Source: Actinomycetota bacterium
Lineage (GTDB): Bacteria > Actinomycetota > Actinomycetes > JACCUZ01
DNA length: 11,441 nt
Direction of reading: 5' to 3'
Assembly: GCA_030841245.1 (NCBI GenBank)
Contig: JAVEDG010000149.1
Span: forward strand, 1 to 11,441
Position numbers and translations under genes: made by a program. Every line of letters starts with the position of its first letter. Position 1 is the stretch's first letter. The notes beneath the pieces were generated by a model. It made no database searches. It worked only from the letters and a program-made list of their open reading frames with translations, and had not been told where the DNA came from. This document shows positions 1-6,504 of the stretch, piece after piece.

Positions 1-400
1 TGCCGGTGACGACCTCGTCGGCTTCCTTCTTGGCCTCGATCGTGCCCCAGGCGCGCTCGTACTGTGCGCGCTTCTTGGAGAGGATCAGCCGCCCTTCCTT
101 GTCCTCCTTCTGGAGGACCAGGGCTTCTACCTCGTCGCCGACCTTGACGACCTCGTTGGGGTCGACGTCGTGCTTGATCGACAGCTCGCGCGAGGGGATG
201 ACGCCCTCGGTCTTGTAGCCGATGTCGAGCAGGACCTCGTCGCGGTCCACCTTGACGATGACTCCCTCGACGATGTCGCCGTCGTTGAAGTACTTGATCG
301 TCTGGTCGATCGCGTCGAGGAAGTCCTGCTCGCTCCCGACGTCGTTCACGGCGACCTGAGGGGTCTGCGAGGTCGGGGCGTCGATGCTGCTTGCCGTCAT
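1..400 (-). CDS. rpsA: 30S ribosomal protein S1, N-terminal part (partial)
   Basis: The minus strand encodes 133 residues from an ATG at 400-398, open to the left edge, so the rest of the protein (usually about 480-500 residues in actinobacteria) lies outside. After a Thr/Ser-rich leader, the stretch DGDIVEGVIVKVDRDEVLLD (about residues 41-60), followed by GYKTEGVIPSREL, is a typical first S1/OB-fold repeat. KEGRLILSKKRA (about 101-112) ends that repeat and leads into repeat 2. S1 binds mRNA on the 30S subunit and helps initiation, especially on structured or weakly Shine-Dalgarno-marked messages. Its own start has only a GGAG 11 nt upstream (412-415), a long spacing. The gene lies downstream of polA in the same orientation, an order I recall from other actinobacteria, though three other genes intervene here. 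Identification is firm from sequence resemblance. Confidence 0.95.
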   Translation of the reverse strand, partial: MTASSIDAPTSQTPQVAVNDVGSEQDFLDAIDQTIKYFNDGDIVEGVIVKVDRDEVLLDIGYKTEGVIPSRELSIKHDVDPNEVVKVGDEVEALVLQKEDKEGRLILSKKRAQYERAWGTIEAKKEADEVVTG

Positions 401-495
401 GTGGGTAGGGGCTCCGATGCGGACATATGGGGTGGTACGTCGTCGCGCAGAGGGCCCGTTTCGACGTGCCGGGACACCCTGGATCCCTGCGGCAT
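397..495 (-). other. Possible 32-codon upstream ORF coupled to rpsA
   Basis: An ATG at 495-493 opens a 32-codon frame that ends in TGA at 399-397, overlapping the rpsA ATG (400-398) as ATGA, the usual geometry of translational coupling. An AGGGA motif lies 5 nt upstream of its ATG and comes from the neighbouring copy of a 17-bp repeat. The predicted peptide begins MPQGSRVSRH and resembles no protein I know. About 72% of its codons end in G or C, less biased than the surrounding real genes, so codon use does not support coding. It may be a regulatory uORF or a chance frame. Confidence 0.25.
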
Positions 496-612
496 GAGGT
501 TCCCTGCGGCATGAAGCGGGGGATGTCGGACATTCGAGCGCGAGCCTGCTCCGTCTGAGGACGCGCAAGCCCTAGGCGCAGCGCACAGCGTACGCGCGGT
601 GACGATCAGCGG
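401..612 (-). promoter_or_regulatory. Intergenic region upstream of rpsA
   Basis: These 212 bp separate the phosphotransferase stop from the rpsA start and presumably carry the rpsA promoter and 5' leader, as S1 is normally highly expressed. I see no convincing -35/-10 pair; the closest TAnnnT is TACGCT on the minus strand near 587-592. The region contains the 17-bp tandem repeat, the possible uORF and a short inverted repeat, ATGTC-g-GACAT (523-533). No strong terminator hairpin follows the phosphotransferase, so readthrough into rpsA is possible. Confidence 0.4.
484..517. repeat. 17-bp near-perfect tandem duplication upstream of rpsA
   Basis: Two adjacent 17-bp units (484-500 and 501-517) match at 15 of 17 positions. 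The first 14 bases, TCCCTGCGGCATGA, are identical. They lie 84-117 bp upstream of the rpsA start. On the rpsA-sense strand each unit reads TCATGCCGCAGGGA, so each carries an ATG and a purine-rich AGGGA. It may be a regulator-binding repeat, part of the rpsA leader, or a small slippage duplication. Confidence 0.8.
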
Positions 613-1542
613 TCAACGCAGGGGGTCCGGCCGCCCAGCCGCCAGGCTCCCGCTTCGGAGCGTTTCCAGCAGCAGGTCGCGAGCCGCGTCGACGACCGGG
701 TTGGCGACGTCGCGGGCGGCCAGGTCGACCAGGGCGAGGAGGTCGAGCGCCCGGGCCAGGTCGGGCCACCCCGGCGGCAGGTCACGAGCGGCGACCTCGA
801 GCGCACCCCCGACGAAGGCTGCCTGCCCCGCCGGCTCGGCCGGATGGTCCGGGAAGCGCATCAGGTTGCCCAGGTCCGCCAGCCTGGACCCGGAGTAGGC
901 GAACTCCCAGTCGAGCAGGCCGGTGACCACCGCGCGTTCCCTGTCGACCAGCAGGTTCTTGGGGTTGACGTCGCTGTGCACCAACGTGGACTCGTGGGCG
1001 ACCGAGTCGAGCAGCGGCTGGACGCCGCGGGCGAGGGCCAGCAGGTCGCCGGTCTGCTCCGCGCCCAGCGCTGCGAACCAGGGCCGGTCCAGGTGCCCGC
1101 CCACCCAGTCGGCCAGCGAGCCGAGGTCGAACGGCGCCACGGCGAGGTCGGTGCCGCGCAGCTCACCCGGCCGGTCGAACCTGACCGTCGACAGCGCGAG
1201 CAGAGTTGCACCGACTGCGCGGCCGAGCTCGGCCGCGGTCTGCTCGCCGACCTCGGTGAGCACGTCCTCGAGTCGCTCCCCCGGCAGCCAGGACGTGACG
1301 ACGTACGGCGGGAGGTCCCTCGCGCCGGTGACCTGGGCATCCAGCACGGCGGGCACCGGGACCACCCCTCGCACGCGCCGCAGCACCCCGACGTCGACGG
1401 CCGCCCGGTCCGGCCGGCGCCCGTAGATCCGGACGACCACGTCGTCGCCGTCGATCTCGGCGCGGAACGTCTCGCCGCTGTAGCCGCCGCCGAGCGGCGA
1501 CACCGACGCTCCGAACACCTGGCGCAGTCGGGAGTCCGGCAC
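613..1542 (-). CDS. Aminoglycoside phosphotransferase (APH)-family kinase
   Basis: This 309-residue protein has the fold signatures of the APH/choline-kinase superfamily. There is a glycine-rich loop LGGGYSGETF at 17-26, and VVVRIY at 35-40 with Arg where kinases often have the ATP-contacting Lys. The Brenner motif HSDVNPKN (His189, Asp191, Asn196) supplies the catalytic Asp, and DWE at 211-213 takes the place of the metal-binding DFG. Length is normal for the family. The GTG start at 1542-1540 is preceded by GAGGA with 7-nt spacing, which supports it. It would transfer phosphate from ATP to a hydroxyl of a small molecule in the cytoplasm. The substrate is unknown, and the fold alone does not imply antibiotic resistance. 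It is divergent from a methyltransferase across 67 bp that contain a 16-bp palindrome, so the two may share regulation. Confidence 0.88.
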   Translation of the reverse strand: MPDSRLRQVFGASVSPLGGGYSGETFRAEIDGDDVVVRIYGRRPDRAAVDVGVLRRVRGVVPVPAVLDAQVTGARDLPPYVVTSWLPGERLEDVLTEVGEQTAAELGRAVGATLLALSTVRFDRPGELRGTDLAVAPFDLGSLADWVGGHLDRPWFAALGAEQTGDLLALARGVQPLLDSVAHESTLVHSDVNPKNLLVDRERAVVTGLLDWEFAYSGSRLADLGNLMRFPDHPAEPAGQAAFVGGALEVAARDLPPGWPDLARALDLLALVDLAARDVANPVVDAARDLLLETLRSGSLAAGRPDPLR

Positions 1543-1564
1543 CGAGCGATCCTCGCAGCCACAG

Positions 1565-1580
1565 CCGGGCGGCCGCCCGG
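1565..1580. repeat. 16-bp perfect palindrome between divergent genes
   Basis: CCGGGCGGCCGCCCGG is a perfect palindrome with 8-bp arms and no spacer. It is almost centred in the 67-bp gap between the phosphotransferase GTG (1542) and the likely methyltransferase GTG (1610). Such a site could be an operator for a dimeric regulator controlling both genes, but it consists only of G and C, so chance is a serious alternative. I see no clear -10/-35 pair for either gene in the gap. Confidence 0.4.
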
Positions 1581-1609
1581 GCGGTGTCGGGATCAGGCAG
1601 GATCGCCGG

Positions 1610-2419
1610 GTGGCTGCCGAGGAGGGTGTCGAGCGGGTGACCCGCCGCCCGACCGACCCGGTGGAGTCGGTCCGCGCCAGCCGGGGCTGGTGGGACAGCC
1701 AGGTCGGCGACTACCTGGCCGAGCACGGCTCCTTCCTCGGCCCGGCGCGGTTCGTCTGGGGTCCGGAGGGACTCGACGAGACCGACGCGGCACTGCTCGG
1801 TGCCGTGGCCGGCCGCCTGGTCCTCGAGGTCGGAGCCGGTGCGGCTCAGTGCTCGCGCTGGTTGGCCGGGCGAGGTGCACACCCGGTGGCGCTGGACCTG
1901 TCCGCGGGCATGCTCGACGCTGCGCGGGCGCTGGACGAGGTGACCGGCCTCGTCGTCCCGTCCGTGCAGGCCGACGCCGCGCACTTGCCCTTCGCCGACG
2001 GCGTCTTCGACCTGGCCTGCTCGGCGCACGGCGCGCTGCCGTTCGTCGCCGACGCGGGCGCGGTCCACTCCGAGGTCGCCCGGGTGCTGCGGCCCGGCGG
2101 GCGCTGGGTGTTCTCGGTGAGCCACCCGTTCCGCTGGTGCTTCCCCGACGATCCGACCGAGGCCGGGCTGGTCGCGGAGTACTCCTACTTCGACCGGACG
2201 CCCTACGTCGAGCAGGACGACGAGGGCATCGCGACGTACGTCGAGCACCACCGGACTCTCGGTGACCAGGTGCGAGAGCTCACGGCAGCCGGCTTCCGGC
2301 TGGTCGACCTGGTCGAGCCGGAGTGGCCGGACGACCTCGACACGACGTGGGGCGGCTGGAGCCCGTTGCGCGGCCGGCTGCTGCCCGGGACCGCGGTGTT
2401 CGTGTGCGAGCTCGACTGA
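1610..2419 (+). CDS. Class I SAM-dependent methyltransferase
   Basis: This 269-residue protein has a Rossmann-type methyltransferase core. Motif I is LVLEVGAGAA (70-79), the acidic residue contacting the SAM ribose is Asp96 in VALDLSAGML, an Asp-Ala pair follows at 122-123, and motif IV is FDLACS (133-138). ARVLRPGGRWVFSV (157-170) is the usual strand after motif IV in methyltransferase type-11 proteins. The C-terminal part (about 171-269), rich in Trp, Tyr and acidic residues, probably forms the substrate lid; I cannot name the substrate. The start is uncertain. GTG at 1610 has AGGA at 7-nt spacing. An in-frame GTG at 1637 has a stronger GAGGAGG (1619-1625), but 11 nt away. The gene is divergent from the phosphotransferase and convergent with the transglycosylase. 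Confidence 0.87.
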   Translation: MAAEEGVERVTRRPTDPVESVRASRGWWDSQVGDYLAEHGSFLGPARFVWGPEGLDETDAALLGAVAGRLVLEVGAGAAQCSRWLAGRGAHPVALDLSAGMLDAARALDEVTGLVVPSVQADAAHLPFADGVFDLACSAHGALPFVADAGAVHSEVARVLRPGGRWVFSVSHPFRWCFPDDPTEAGLVAEYSYFDRTPYVEQDDEGIATYVEHHRTLGDQVRELTAAGFRLVDLVEPEWPDDLDTTWGGWSPLRGRLLPGTAVFVCELD

Positions 2420-2455
2420 CCCGTCGGTCGCTCAGATGCCTGGGGCGAAGACCTC

Positions 2456-2485
2456 CGGACGTGCACCCGGTCCGCTCAGCCGGAC
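2456..2485. terminator. Possible bidirectional terminator between convergent genes
   Basis: Three blocks, CGGAC (2456-2460), GTCCG (2470-2474) and CGGAC (2481-2485), can form two mutually exclusive 5-bp hairpins. They lie between the methyltransferase stop and the transglycosylase, whose stop codon (2476-2478) sits in one loop. There is no U-tract. The hairpins are weak; position is the main argument. Confidence 0.25.
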
Positions 2486-3627
2486 GGGCTCGGTGTGAGG
2501 GTCGGCGCGGCGAAGGTGGTCGCCGACAGCGTGCCAACGGTCGCCGTCGGGGTCGGGCAGTCGCTCGACCTCGGGTCCGGGGTGACCGTCGGGTCCGGGC
2601 TCGCCGTCGCGCTAGGGCAGTCGCTCGTGGTCTGCGTCGGTGAGGGAGTCGACCCTCCGGTCTCCGTCGGCGTCGCCGTGGACCGGTCGACGGCCGTCGG
2701 TGTGGGCGTCGGTGTGGCCGGAACCGGTGCCGGCGTCGACGAGCGATCGCCACCGGTCCTGGTGGTCCCGCGGCTCCGGTCGGCACGGCCGTTGCGGTGG
2801 TGCTTGCGCTTGCCGGGCCCGGCGTCGGGGATCACCGACACGTGCGCGCCGTACGCCTTGGCCCAGGCCAGCACCGCCCGCACGTAGGCCCACGACTGGT
2901 TGTAGCCGTGGATGGCCCAGCGCAGGTCCTTCGGCCGGGTCAGGTCGCGGTACCCGCTGCAGAGGTAGTCGGCCGTGGCGAGAGCCGCGTCGTCGACGTT
3001 CTGCGGGTCGGCCCGGCCGTCGCCGTTGCCGTCCTTGCCGTGCAGCGCCCAGGAACCGGGGATGAACTGCATCGGACCAACCGCGCGGTCCCAGGCGCGG
3101 TTGCCGTCCAGCCGCCCGTTGTCGGTGTCGCTGATGGCGGCGAACCCGTTGGCGCCGGAGAGGACCGGTCCGAGGATCCTCGGTACGGCGGTGCCGTTGG
3201 TTCGCACCGCGCCGAGGTGCGCGTGGTCGCTCTCGACCCGCCCGATGGCCGCCAGCAGGGTCCAGTCCAGGTGACATGACGGGTCGGCGTAGGCCTCGCT
3301 CTGGGCTGCGGAGTGATAGGCCTGGAGCACCCGCACGGGGATCCCGAGCGCGTCGAGCTGCACGGCTGCCATCTCGCCACCGGGCCCGCGCCGGCCGGGA
3401 CCGGGCGGCAGCGGGAGGTGCCGCGGGGCGCCGCCGTCGACCGCCCCCAGGTCGACGGCCGGCGGGTGGGTCGGACGCTCGGTCGGGCTGACCCCGTCAC
3501 CCGACGAGGTGTGGGCGGCGACGCGGGCGGGAGCGGAGTCGTGGCTCGCGGCGGCCACCGAGCCGCCGAGGCCGGCGAGCGCGCACGTGACGACAACTGC
3601 GTGCGCGACGACGCGTCTCACCGACAT
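2476..3627 (-). CDS. Secreted lytic murein transglycosylase (MltB/SLT_2-like) with Pro/Thr-rich tail
   Basis: The preferred start is ATG at 3627-3625, preceded by GGAGG (spacing about 11), because it opens directly onto a signal peptide. A frame open 90 nt further upstream would bury that signal behind 30 residues. Of 383 residues, 1-27 form the signal peptide (basic MSVRR, hydrophobic core, AAA before Ser28). A Pro/Gly-rich linker follows, then the catalytic domain at about 90-260. This has AIGRVESDH with the likely catalytic Glu132, RAVGPMQFIPGSW (181-193), a Ca-binding-type loop DGNGDGRAD (199-207), and GYNQSWAYV (241-249). Such enzymes cleave peptidoglycan glycan strands to 1,6-anhydromuramyl ends. 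The tail (about 271-383) starts with a basic cluster and continues as a Pro/Thr/Ser-rich stretch with two SDCP motifs (Cys337, Cys357), perhaps spanning or binding the cell wall. The family is clear; its role in growth or division is inferred. Confidence 0.88.
   Translation of the reverse strand: MSVRRVVAHAVVVTCALAGLGGSVAAASHDSAPARVAAHTSSGDGVSPTERPTHPPAVDLGAVDGGAPRHLPLPPGPGRRGPGGEMAAVQLDALGIPVRVLQAYHSAAQSEAYADPSCHLDWTLLAAIGRVESDHAHLGAVRTNGTAVPRILGPVLSGANGFAAISDTDNGRLDGNRAWDRAVGPMQFIPGSWALHGKDGNGDGRADPQNVDDAALATADYLCSGYRDLTRPKDLRWAIHGYNQSWAYVRAVLAWAKAYGAHVSVIPDAGPGKRKHHRNGRADRSRGTTRTGGDRSSTPAPVPATPTPTPTAVDRSTATPTETGGSTPSPTQTTSDCPSATASPDPTVTPDPRSSDCPTPTATVGTLSATTFAAPTLTPSPSG
2555..2627. repeat. 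Repeated 13-mer in the transglycosylase tail
   Basis: GGGCAGTCGCTCG occurs at 2555-2567 and 2615-2627, exactly 60 bp (20 codons) apart and in frame. In the tail of the transglycosylase it encodes two SDCP motifs, at residues 335-338 and 355-358. The intervening sequence is Pro/Thr/Asp-rich low complexity, which suggests growth of the tail by internal duplication. Confidence 0.6.
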
Positions 3628-3788
3628 GTCCGAGCCCCCCTCCGGCGCCGTGGACCACGAGATCCGACCGTAAGCCGCCTCCCGCAGGCAGGGAACCCAT
3701 TCGCGCAAACAGCCCAAAAGGTTCGGCGCACCGTAACTGGAGGGTCACCTGCTGTCCGCGAAACCCTGGTGCGAAGGGCGCGTGCGGC
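3628..3788 (-). promoter_or_regulatory. Promoter/leader region of the transglycosylase
   Basis: These 161 bp lie between the polA stop and the transglycosylase start. On the minus strand CGGACA (3753-3758) and TACGGT (3730-3735) are separated by 17 bp and resemble an actinobacterial sigma-A promoter (4/6 match at -35, TAnnnT at -10). A start near 3723 would leave a leader of about 96 nt, ending in a GGAGG ribosome-binding site. A second TACGGT (3667-3672) lacks a good -35. The leader can form a short hairpin around CTGCCT/AGGCGG. I see no terminator with a U-tract after polA and cannot confirm a riboswitch by eye. Confidence 0.4.
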
Positions 3789-6491
3789 TCAGTGCCCGGC
3801 GTCCAGCCAGCTCCGGCCGTACCCGACCGAGACGTCCAGGTCGACCGAGAGCTCGCAGGCGGCACCCATCTCCCGGCGTACCAGCGCCTCCACCACGTCG
3901 CGCTCGCCGGCGGCCACCTCGAGCACCAGCTCGTCGTGCACCTGCAGCAGCATCCGCGAGCGCAGCCCCTCGGCCGTCAGCGCCCGGTCGACGCCGAGCA
4001 TGGCGACCTTGATGATGTCGGCGGCCGAGCCCTGGATCGGTGCGTTCAAGGCCATCCGCTCGGCCATCTCGCGGCGCTGGCGATTGTCGCTGGTGAGGTC
4101 CGGAAGGTAGCGACGGCGACCCATGATCGTCTCGGTGAAGCCGGAACGGCGAGCCTCGTCTACGACGTCGCGCAGGTAGTCGCGCACCCCGCCGAAGCGC
4201 AGGAAGTACTCTTCCATCAGCCCGCGCGCCTCCTCGGGCGGGATGCCGAGCTGGCGCGAGAGGCCGTACGCCGACAGGCCGTAGGCGAGCCCGTAGCTCA
4301 TCGCCTTGATCTTGGCCCGCTGCTGGTGGCTGACCGACTCGGGCTCGACCGAGAACACCCGGGATGCAGTGAACGCATGCAGGTCCTCACCGGAGGCGAA
4401 CGCCTCGATCAGGCCGGCGTCCTCGGACAGGTGCGCCATGATCCGCATCTCGATCTGGCTGTAGTCTGCGGTCATCAGCGACTCGTAGCCGGGACCGACG
4501 ACGAACGCCTCCCGGATCTGGCGGCCCTCCTCGGTGCGGTTGGGGATGTTCTGCAGGTTGGGCTCGGTCGAGGACAGCCGCCCGGTGGCCGCGATCATCT
4601 GGTTGAACGTCGTGTGGATGCGCCCGTCATCGGCCACCGTCTTGAGCAGCCCGTCGACGGTGATCTTGAGCCGGGTCGCGTCGCGGTGGGCCAGCAGCGC
4701 CGCGAGGAACGGGTGCTCGGTCTGGACGAACAGCGCCTGCAGCGCGTCGGCGTCGGTGGTGTAGCCAGTCTTGGTCCGCTTGGTCTTGGGCATGCCCAGC
4801 TCGTCGAACAGCACGACCTGCAGCTGCTTGGGCGAGCCGAGGTTCATCTCCTTGCCGATCACGGCGTAGGCCTCGTCGGCGGCCGCCTTGACCGCGCCGC
4901 CGAAGCGCGCCTCGAGCTCGCCGAGCCGGTCGGTGTCGGCCGCGATCCCGGTGCGCTCCATCTGCGCGAGTACGTCGATGAGCGGCAGCTCGACGTCGCG
5001 AAGCAGCGTCGTCGACTCCTTCGCCTCGAGCTCGGTGTCGAGCCGGTCGGCCAGCTCGAGCACAGCCCGCGCGCGCACCACATCGGCCTCGCCGACCGCC
5101 GCCTCGTCGGCACCGTCGAACGAGAGCTGGCCCTCGTTGCCGCCTTCCACCCGCAGCTCACGTCGCAGGTAGCGCAAGGCGAGGTCGGCCAGGTCGTAGG
5201 AGCGCTGGTCCGGCATCGCCAGGTAGGCCGACAGGGCGGTGTCGTTGGTCAGGCCGGACAACGTCCAGCCCCGCGCGGACAGCGCGAGCAGCGGTCCGTT
5301 GACGTCGTGCACGGCCTTCGGTACGGCGGGGTCGGCCAACCAGCCGGCAACCGCCTGCTCGTCGTCCTCGTCGAGGTCCTGCGGCTCGAACCAGCCCCCC
5401 TCGCCCGCCGTGGTGGCGAGGGCCAGCCGCGTGACGTCACCGGTTCCGCCGCCCCAGTAGCCGGACACGTGCAGCCCGACCCGCTCGCCGGAGCGCGCGT
5501 GTTTGTCCAGCCAGCGCGCGACCTCGCCCGATCCGAGTGCCCGCGCCGTGACGTCGAAGCCCTCGTCGGCCTCCGGCTCGGCGGTCTCCAGCGTGCTGTA
5601 GAGCCGGTCGCGCAGCACCCGGAACTCGAGTGCGTCGAAGACCTGGTGCACCTCCTCGCGGTCCCAGTTGGCGCGGGCCAGCTCCCCAGGCTCGACGTCG
5701 ATCGGCACGTCTCGCACCAGCTCGGTGAGCTGGCGGTTCTGGATCACCTGGGCCAGGTGAGCCCGCAGCGCGTCGCCCGCCTTGCCCTTCACCTCGTCGG
5801 CCCGTTCGACCAGCGAGTCGAGCGAGCCGAACTCGACGATCCACTTGGTTGCGGTCTTCTCGCCCACGCTCGGGATGTTCGGCAGGTTGTCGCTCGGGTC
5901 GCCCCGCAACGCCGCGAAGTCGGGGTACTGCGCCGGGGTGAGACCGTACTTCTCCGCCATCGTCTCCGGGGTGAACCGCCACATGTCCGAGACCCCCTTG
6001 CGGGGGTAGATCACCGTGACCTGCCCGGACACCAGCTGCAGCGCGTCCCGGTCACCGGTGCAGATGAGCACGTCGAAGCCCTCGCGCTCCGCCCGCGTGG
6101 TCACGGTCGCGATCAGGTCGTCGGCCTCGTAGCCCTCCAGCTCGATGCTGGGGACGCGCAGCGCCGTCAGCACCTCCTTGATCAGGTCCACCTGACCGGC
6201 GAACTCGCTCGGGCTCGTCGTGCGGTTGGCCTTGTACTCGGCGAACAGCTCGGACCGGAACGTCTTGCGGGAGACGTCGAAGGCGACGGCCACGTGCGTC
6301 GGCGCCTCGTCGCGCAGCACGTTGATCAGCATCGAGGTGAAGCCGTAGACCGCGTTGGTGGGCTGCCCGGTGGTCGTGGAGAAGTTCTCGACCGGCAGGG
6401 CGTAGAACGCCCGGTAGGCTAGTGAGTGCCCGTCGAGGAGCAGCAGCCGGTTGACGTGCGGGGCGGTGTCCGAGAGCGAGTCCGAAGGCAC
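3789..6491 (-). CDS. polA: DNA polymerase I
   Basis: This 900-residue protein fills gaps and removes RNA primers in Okazaki-fragment processing and repair. The 5'-nuclease domain (about 1-300) shows LLLLDGHSLAYRAF, YEADD, CTGDRD and GDPSDNLP, all with metal-binding acids. The central domain (about 320-500) aligns by position with the 3'-5' exonuclease but lacks the DxE motif, so proofreading is probably absent, as I recall for mycobacterial PolA and Taq. The polymerase domain shows TGRLSSTEPNLQNIP, motif A TADYSQIE (catalytic Asp676), motif B RAKIKAMSYGLAYG with Tyr733, and motif C QVHDE (Asp853). Tyr733 occupies the place of E. coli Phe762. The GTG start at 6491-6489 is the only suitable start near the conserved N-terminus. 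It has no usable Shine-Dalgarno, but a TACCCT hexamer lies 7 nt upstream, which predicts a leaderless mRNA. Confidence 0.97.
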   Translation of the reverse strand: MPSDSLSDTAPHVNRLLLLDGHSLAYRAFYALPVENFSTTTGQPTNAVYGFTSMLINVLRDEAPTHVAVAFDVSRKTFRSELFAEYKANRTTSPSEFAGQVDLIKEVLTALRVPSIELEGYEADDLIATVTTRAEREGFDVLICTGDRDALQLVSGQVTVIYPRKGVSDMWRFTPETMAEKYGLTPAQYPDFAALRGDPSDNLPNIPSVGEKTATKWIVEFGSLDSLVERADEVKGKAGDALRAHLAQVIQNRQLTELVRDVPIDVEPGELARANWDREEVHQVFDALEFRVLRDRLYSTLETAEPEADEGFDVTARALGSGEVARWLDKHARSGERVGLHVSGYWGGGTGDVTRLALATTAGEGGWFEPQDLDEDDEQAVAGWLADPAVPKAVHDVNGPLLALSARGWTLSGLTNDTALSAYLAMPDQRSYDLADLALRYLRRELRVEGGNEGQLSFDGADEAAVGEADVVRARAVLELADRLDTELEAKESTTLLRDVELPLIDVLAQMERTGIAADTDRLGELEARFGGAVKAAADEAYAVIGKEMNLGSPKQLQVVLFDELGMPKTKRTKTGYTTDADALQALFVQTEHPFLAALLAHRDATRLKITVDGLLKTVADDGRIHTTFNQMIAATGRLSSTEPNLQNIPNRTEEGRQIREAFVVGPGYESLMTADYSQIEMRIMAHLSEDAGLIEAFASGEDLHAFTASRVFSVEPESVSHQQRAKIKAMSYGLAYGLSAYGLSRQLGIPPEEARGLMEEYFLRFGGVRDYLRDVVDEARRSGFTETIMGRRRYLPDLTSDNRQRREMAERMALNAPIQGSAADIIKVAMLGVDRALTAEGLRSRMLLQVHDELVLEVAAGERDVVEALVRREMGAACELSVDLDVSVGYGRSWLDAGH

Positions 6492-6503
6492 CCTCGCGAG
6501 GGT
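6490..6503. repeat. 14-bp perfect palindrome over the polA start site
   Basis: ACCCTCGCGAGGGT is self-complementary over 14 bp. It runs from the polA start codon into its -10 hexamer. If the mRNA is leaderless, nearly all of it lies outside the transcript, so it would act, if at all, as a DNA site such as an operator. Confidence 0.5.
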
Positions 6504-6504
6504 A
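6499..6504 (-). promoter_or_regulatory. polA -10 element, predicted leaderless start
   Basis: TACCCT on the minus strand fits the actinobacterial TAnnnT -10 consensus. Exactly 7 nt (6492-6498) separate it from the polA GTG, so transcription should begin at or next to the start codon. The adjacent GAGG touches the GTG and could not act as a ribosome-binding site. No good -35 is visible 16-18 bp upstream. Confidence 0.55.

Noticed and set aside
613..1542. Phosphotransferase as an antibiotic-resistance gene
   Set aside because: The APH fold is shared with many metabolic kinases, and nothing in the sequence or its context indicates an antibiotic substrate or a mobile element.
1163..2251. 362-codon minus-strand frame over the methyltransferase
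   Set aside because: It is antisense to a clear SAM methyltransferase and out of frame with the phosphotransferase; no domain can be recognised.
844..2265. 473-codon plus-strand frame spanning the phosphotransferase antisense and the methyltransferase
   Set aside because: It crosses the divergent gap, runs antisense to one well-supported gene and out of frame over another, and its product becomes Arg/Gly/Ala low complexity without motifs.
2490..2760. Periodic GTCGG-rich stretch as a possible repeat array or CRISPR-like element
   Set aside because: It is the low-complexity Pro/Thr/Ser coding sequence of the transglycosylase tail, with no regular repeat-spacer structure.
3628..3717. 30-residue N-terminal extension of the transglycosylase
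   Set aside because: Using the outermost start would place 30 residues before the signal peptide. ATG 3627 has GGAGG and starts exactly at the basic n-region of the signal.
3628..3723. c-di-AMP (ydaO-type) riboswitch in the transglycosylase leader
   Set aside because: Cell-wall hydrolase genes of actinobacteria often carry one, but I could not identify the conserved core in this short leader. A covariance-model search of 3628-3788 (minus) would settle it.
3792..6422. Long open frame (876 codons) on the plus strand opposite polA
   Set aside because: It is an antisense shadow. In GC-rich genes with G/C third positions the opposite frames rarely contain stops. The translation is rich in Arg, Gly, Leu and Gln with no recognisable domain, while the minus strand encodes an unmistakable DNA polymerase I.
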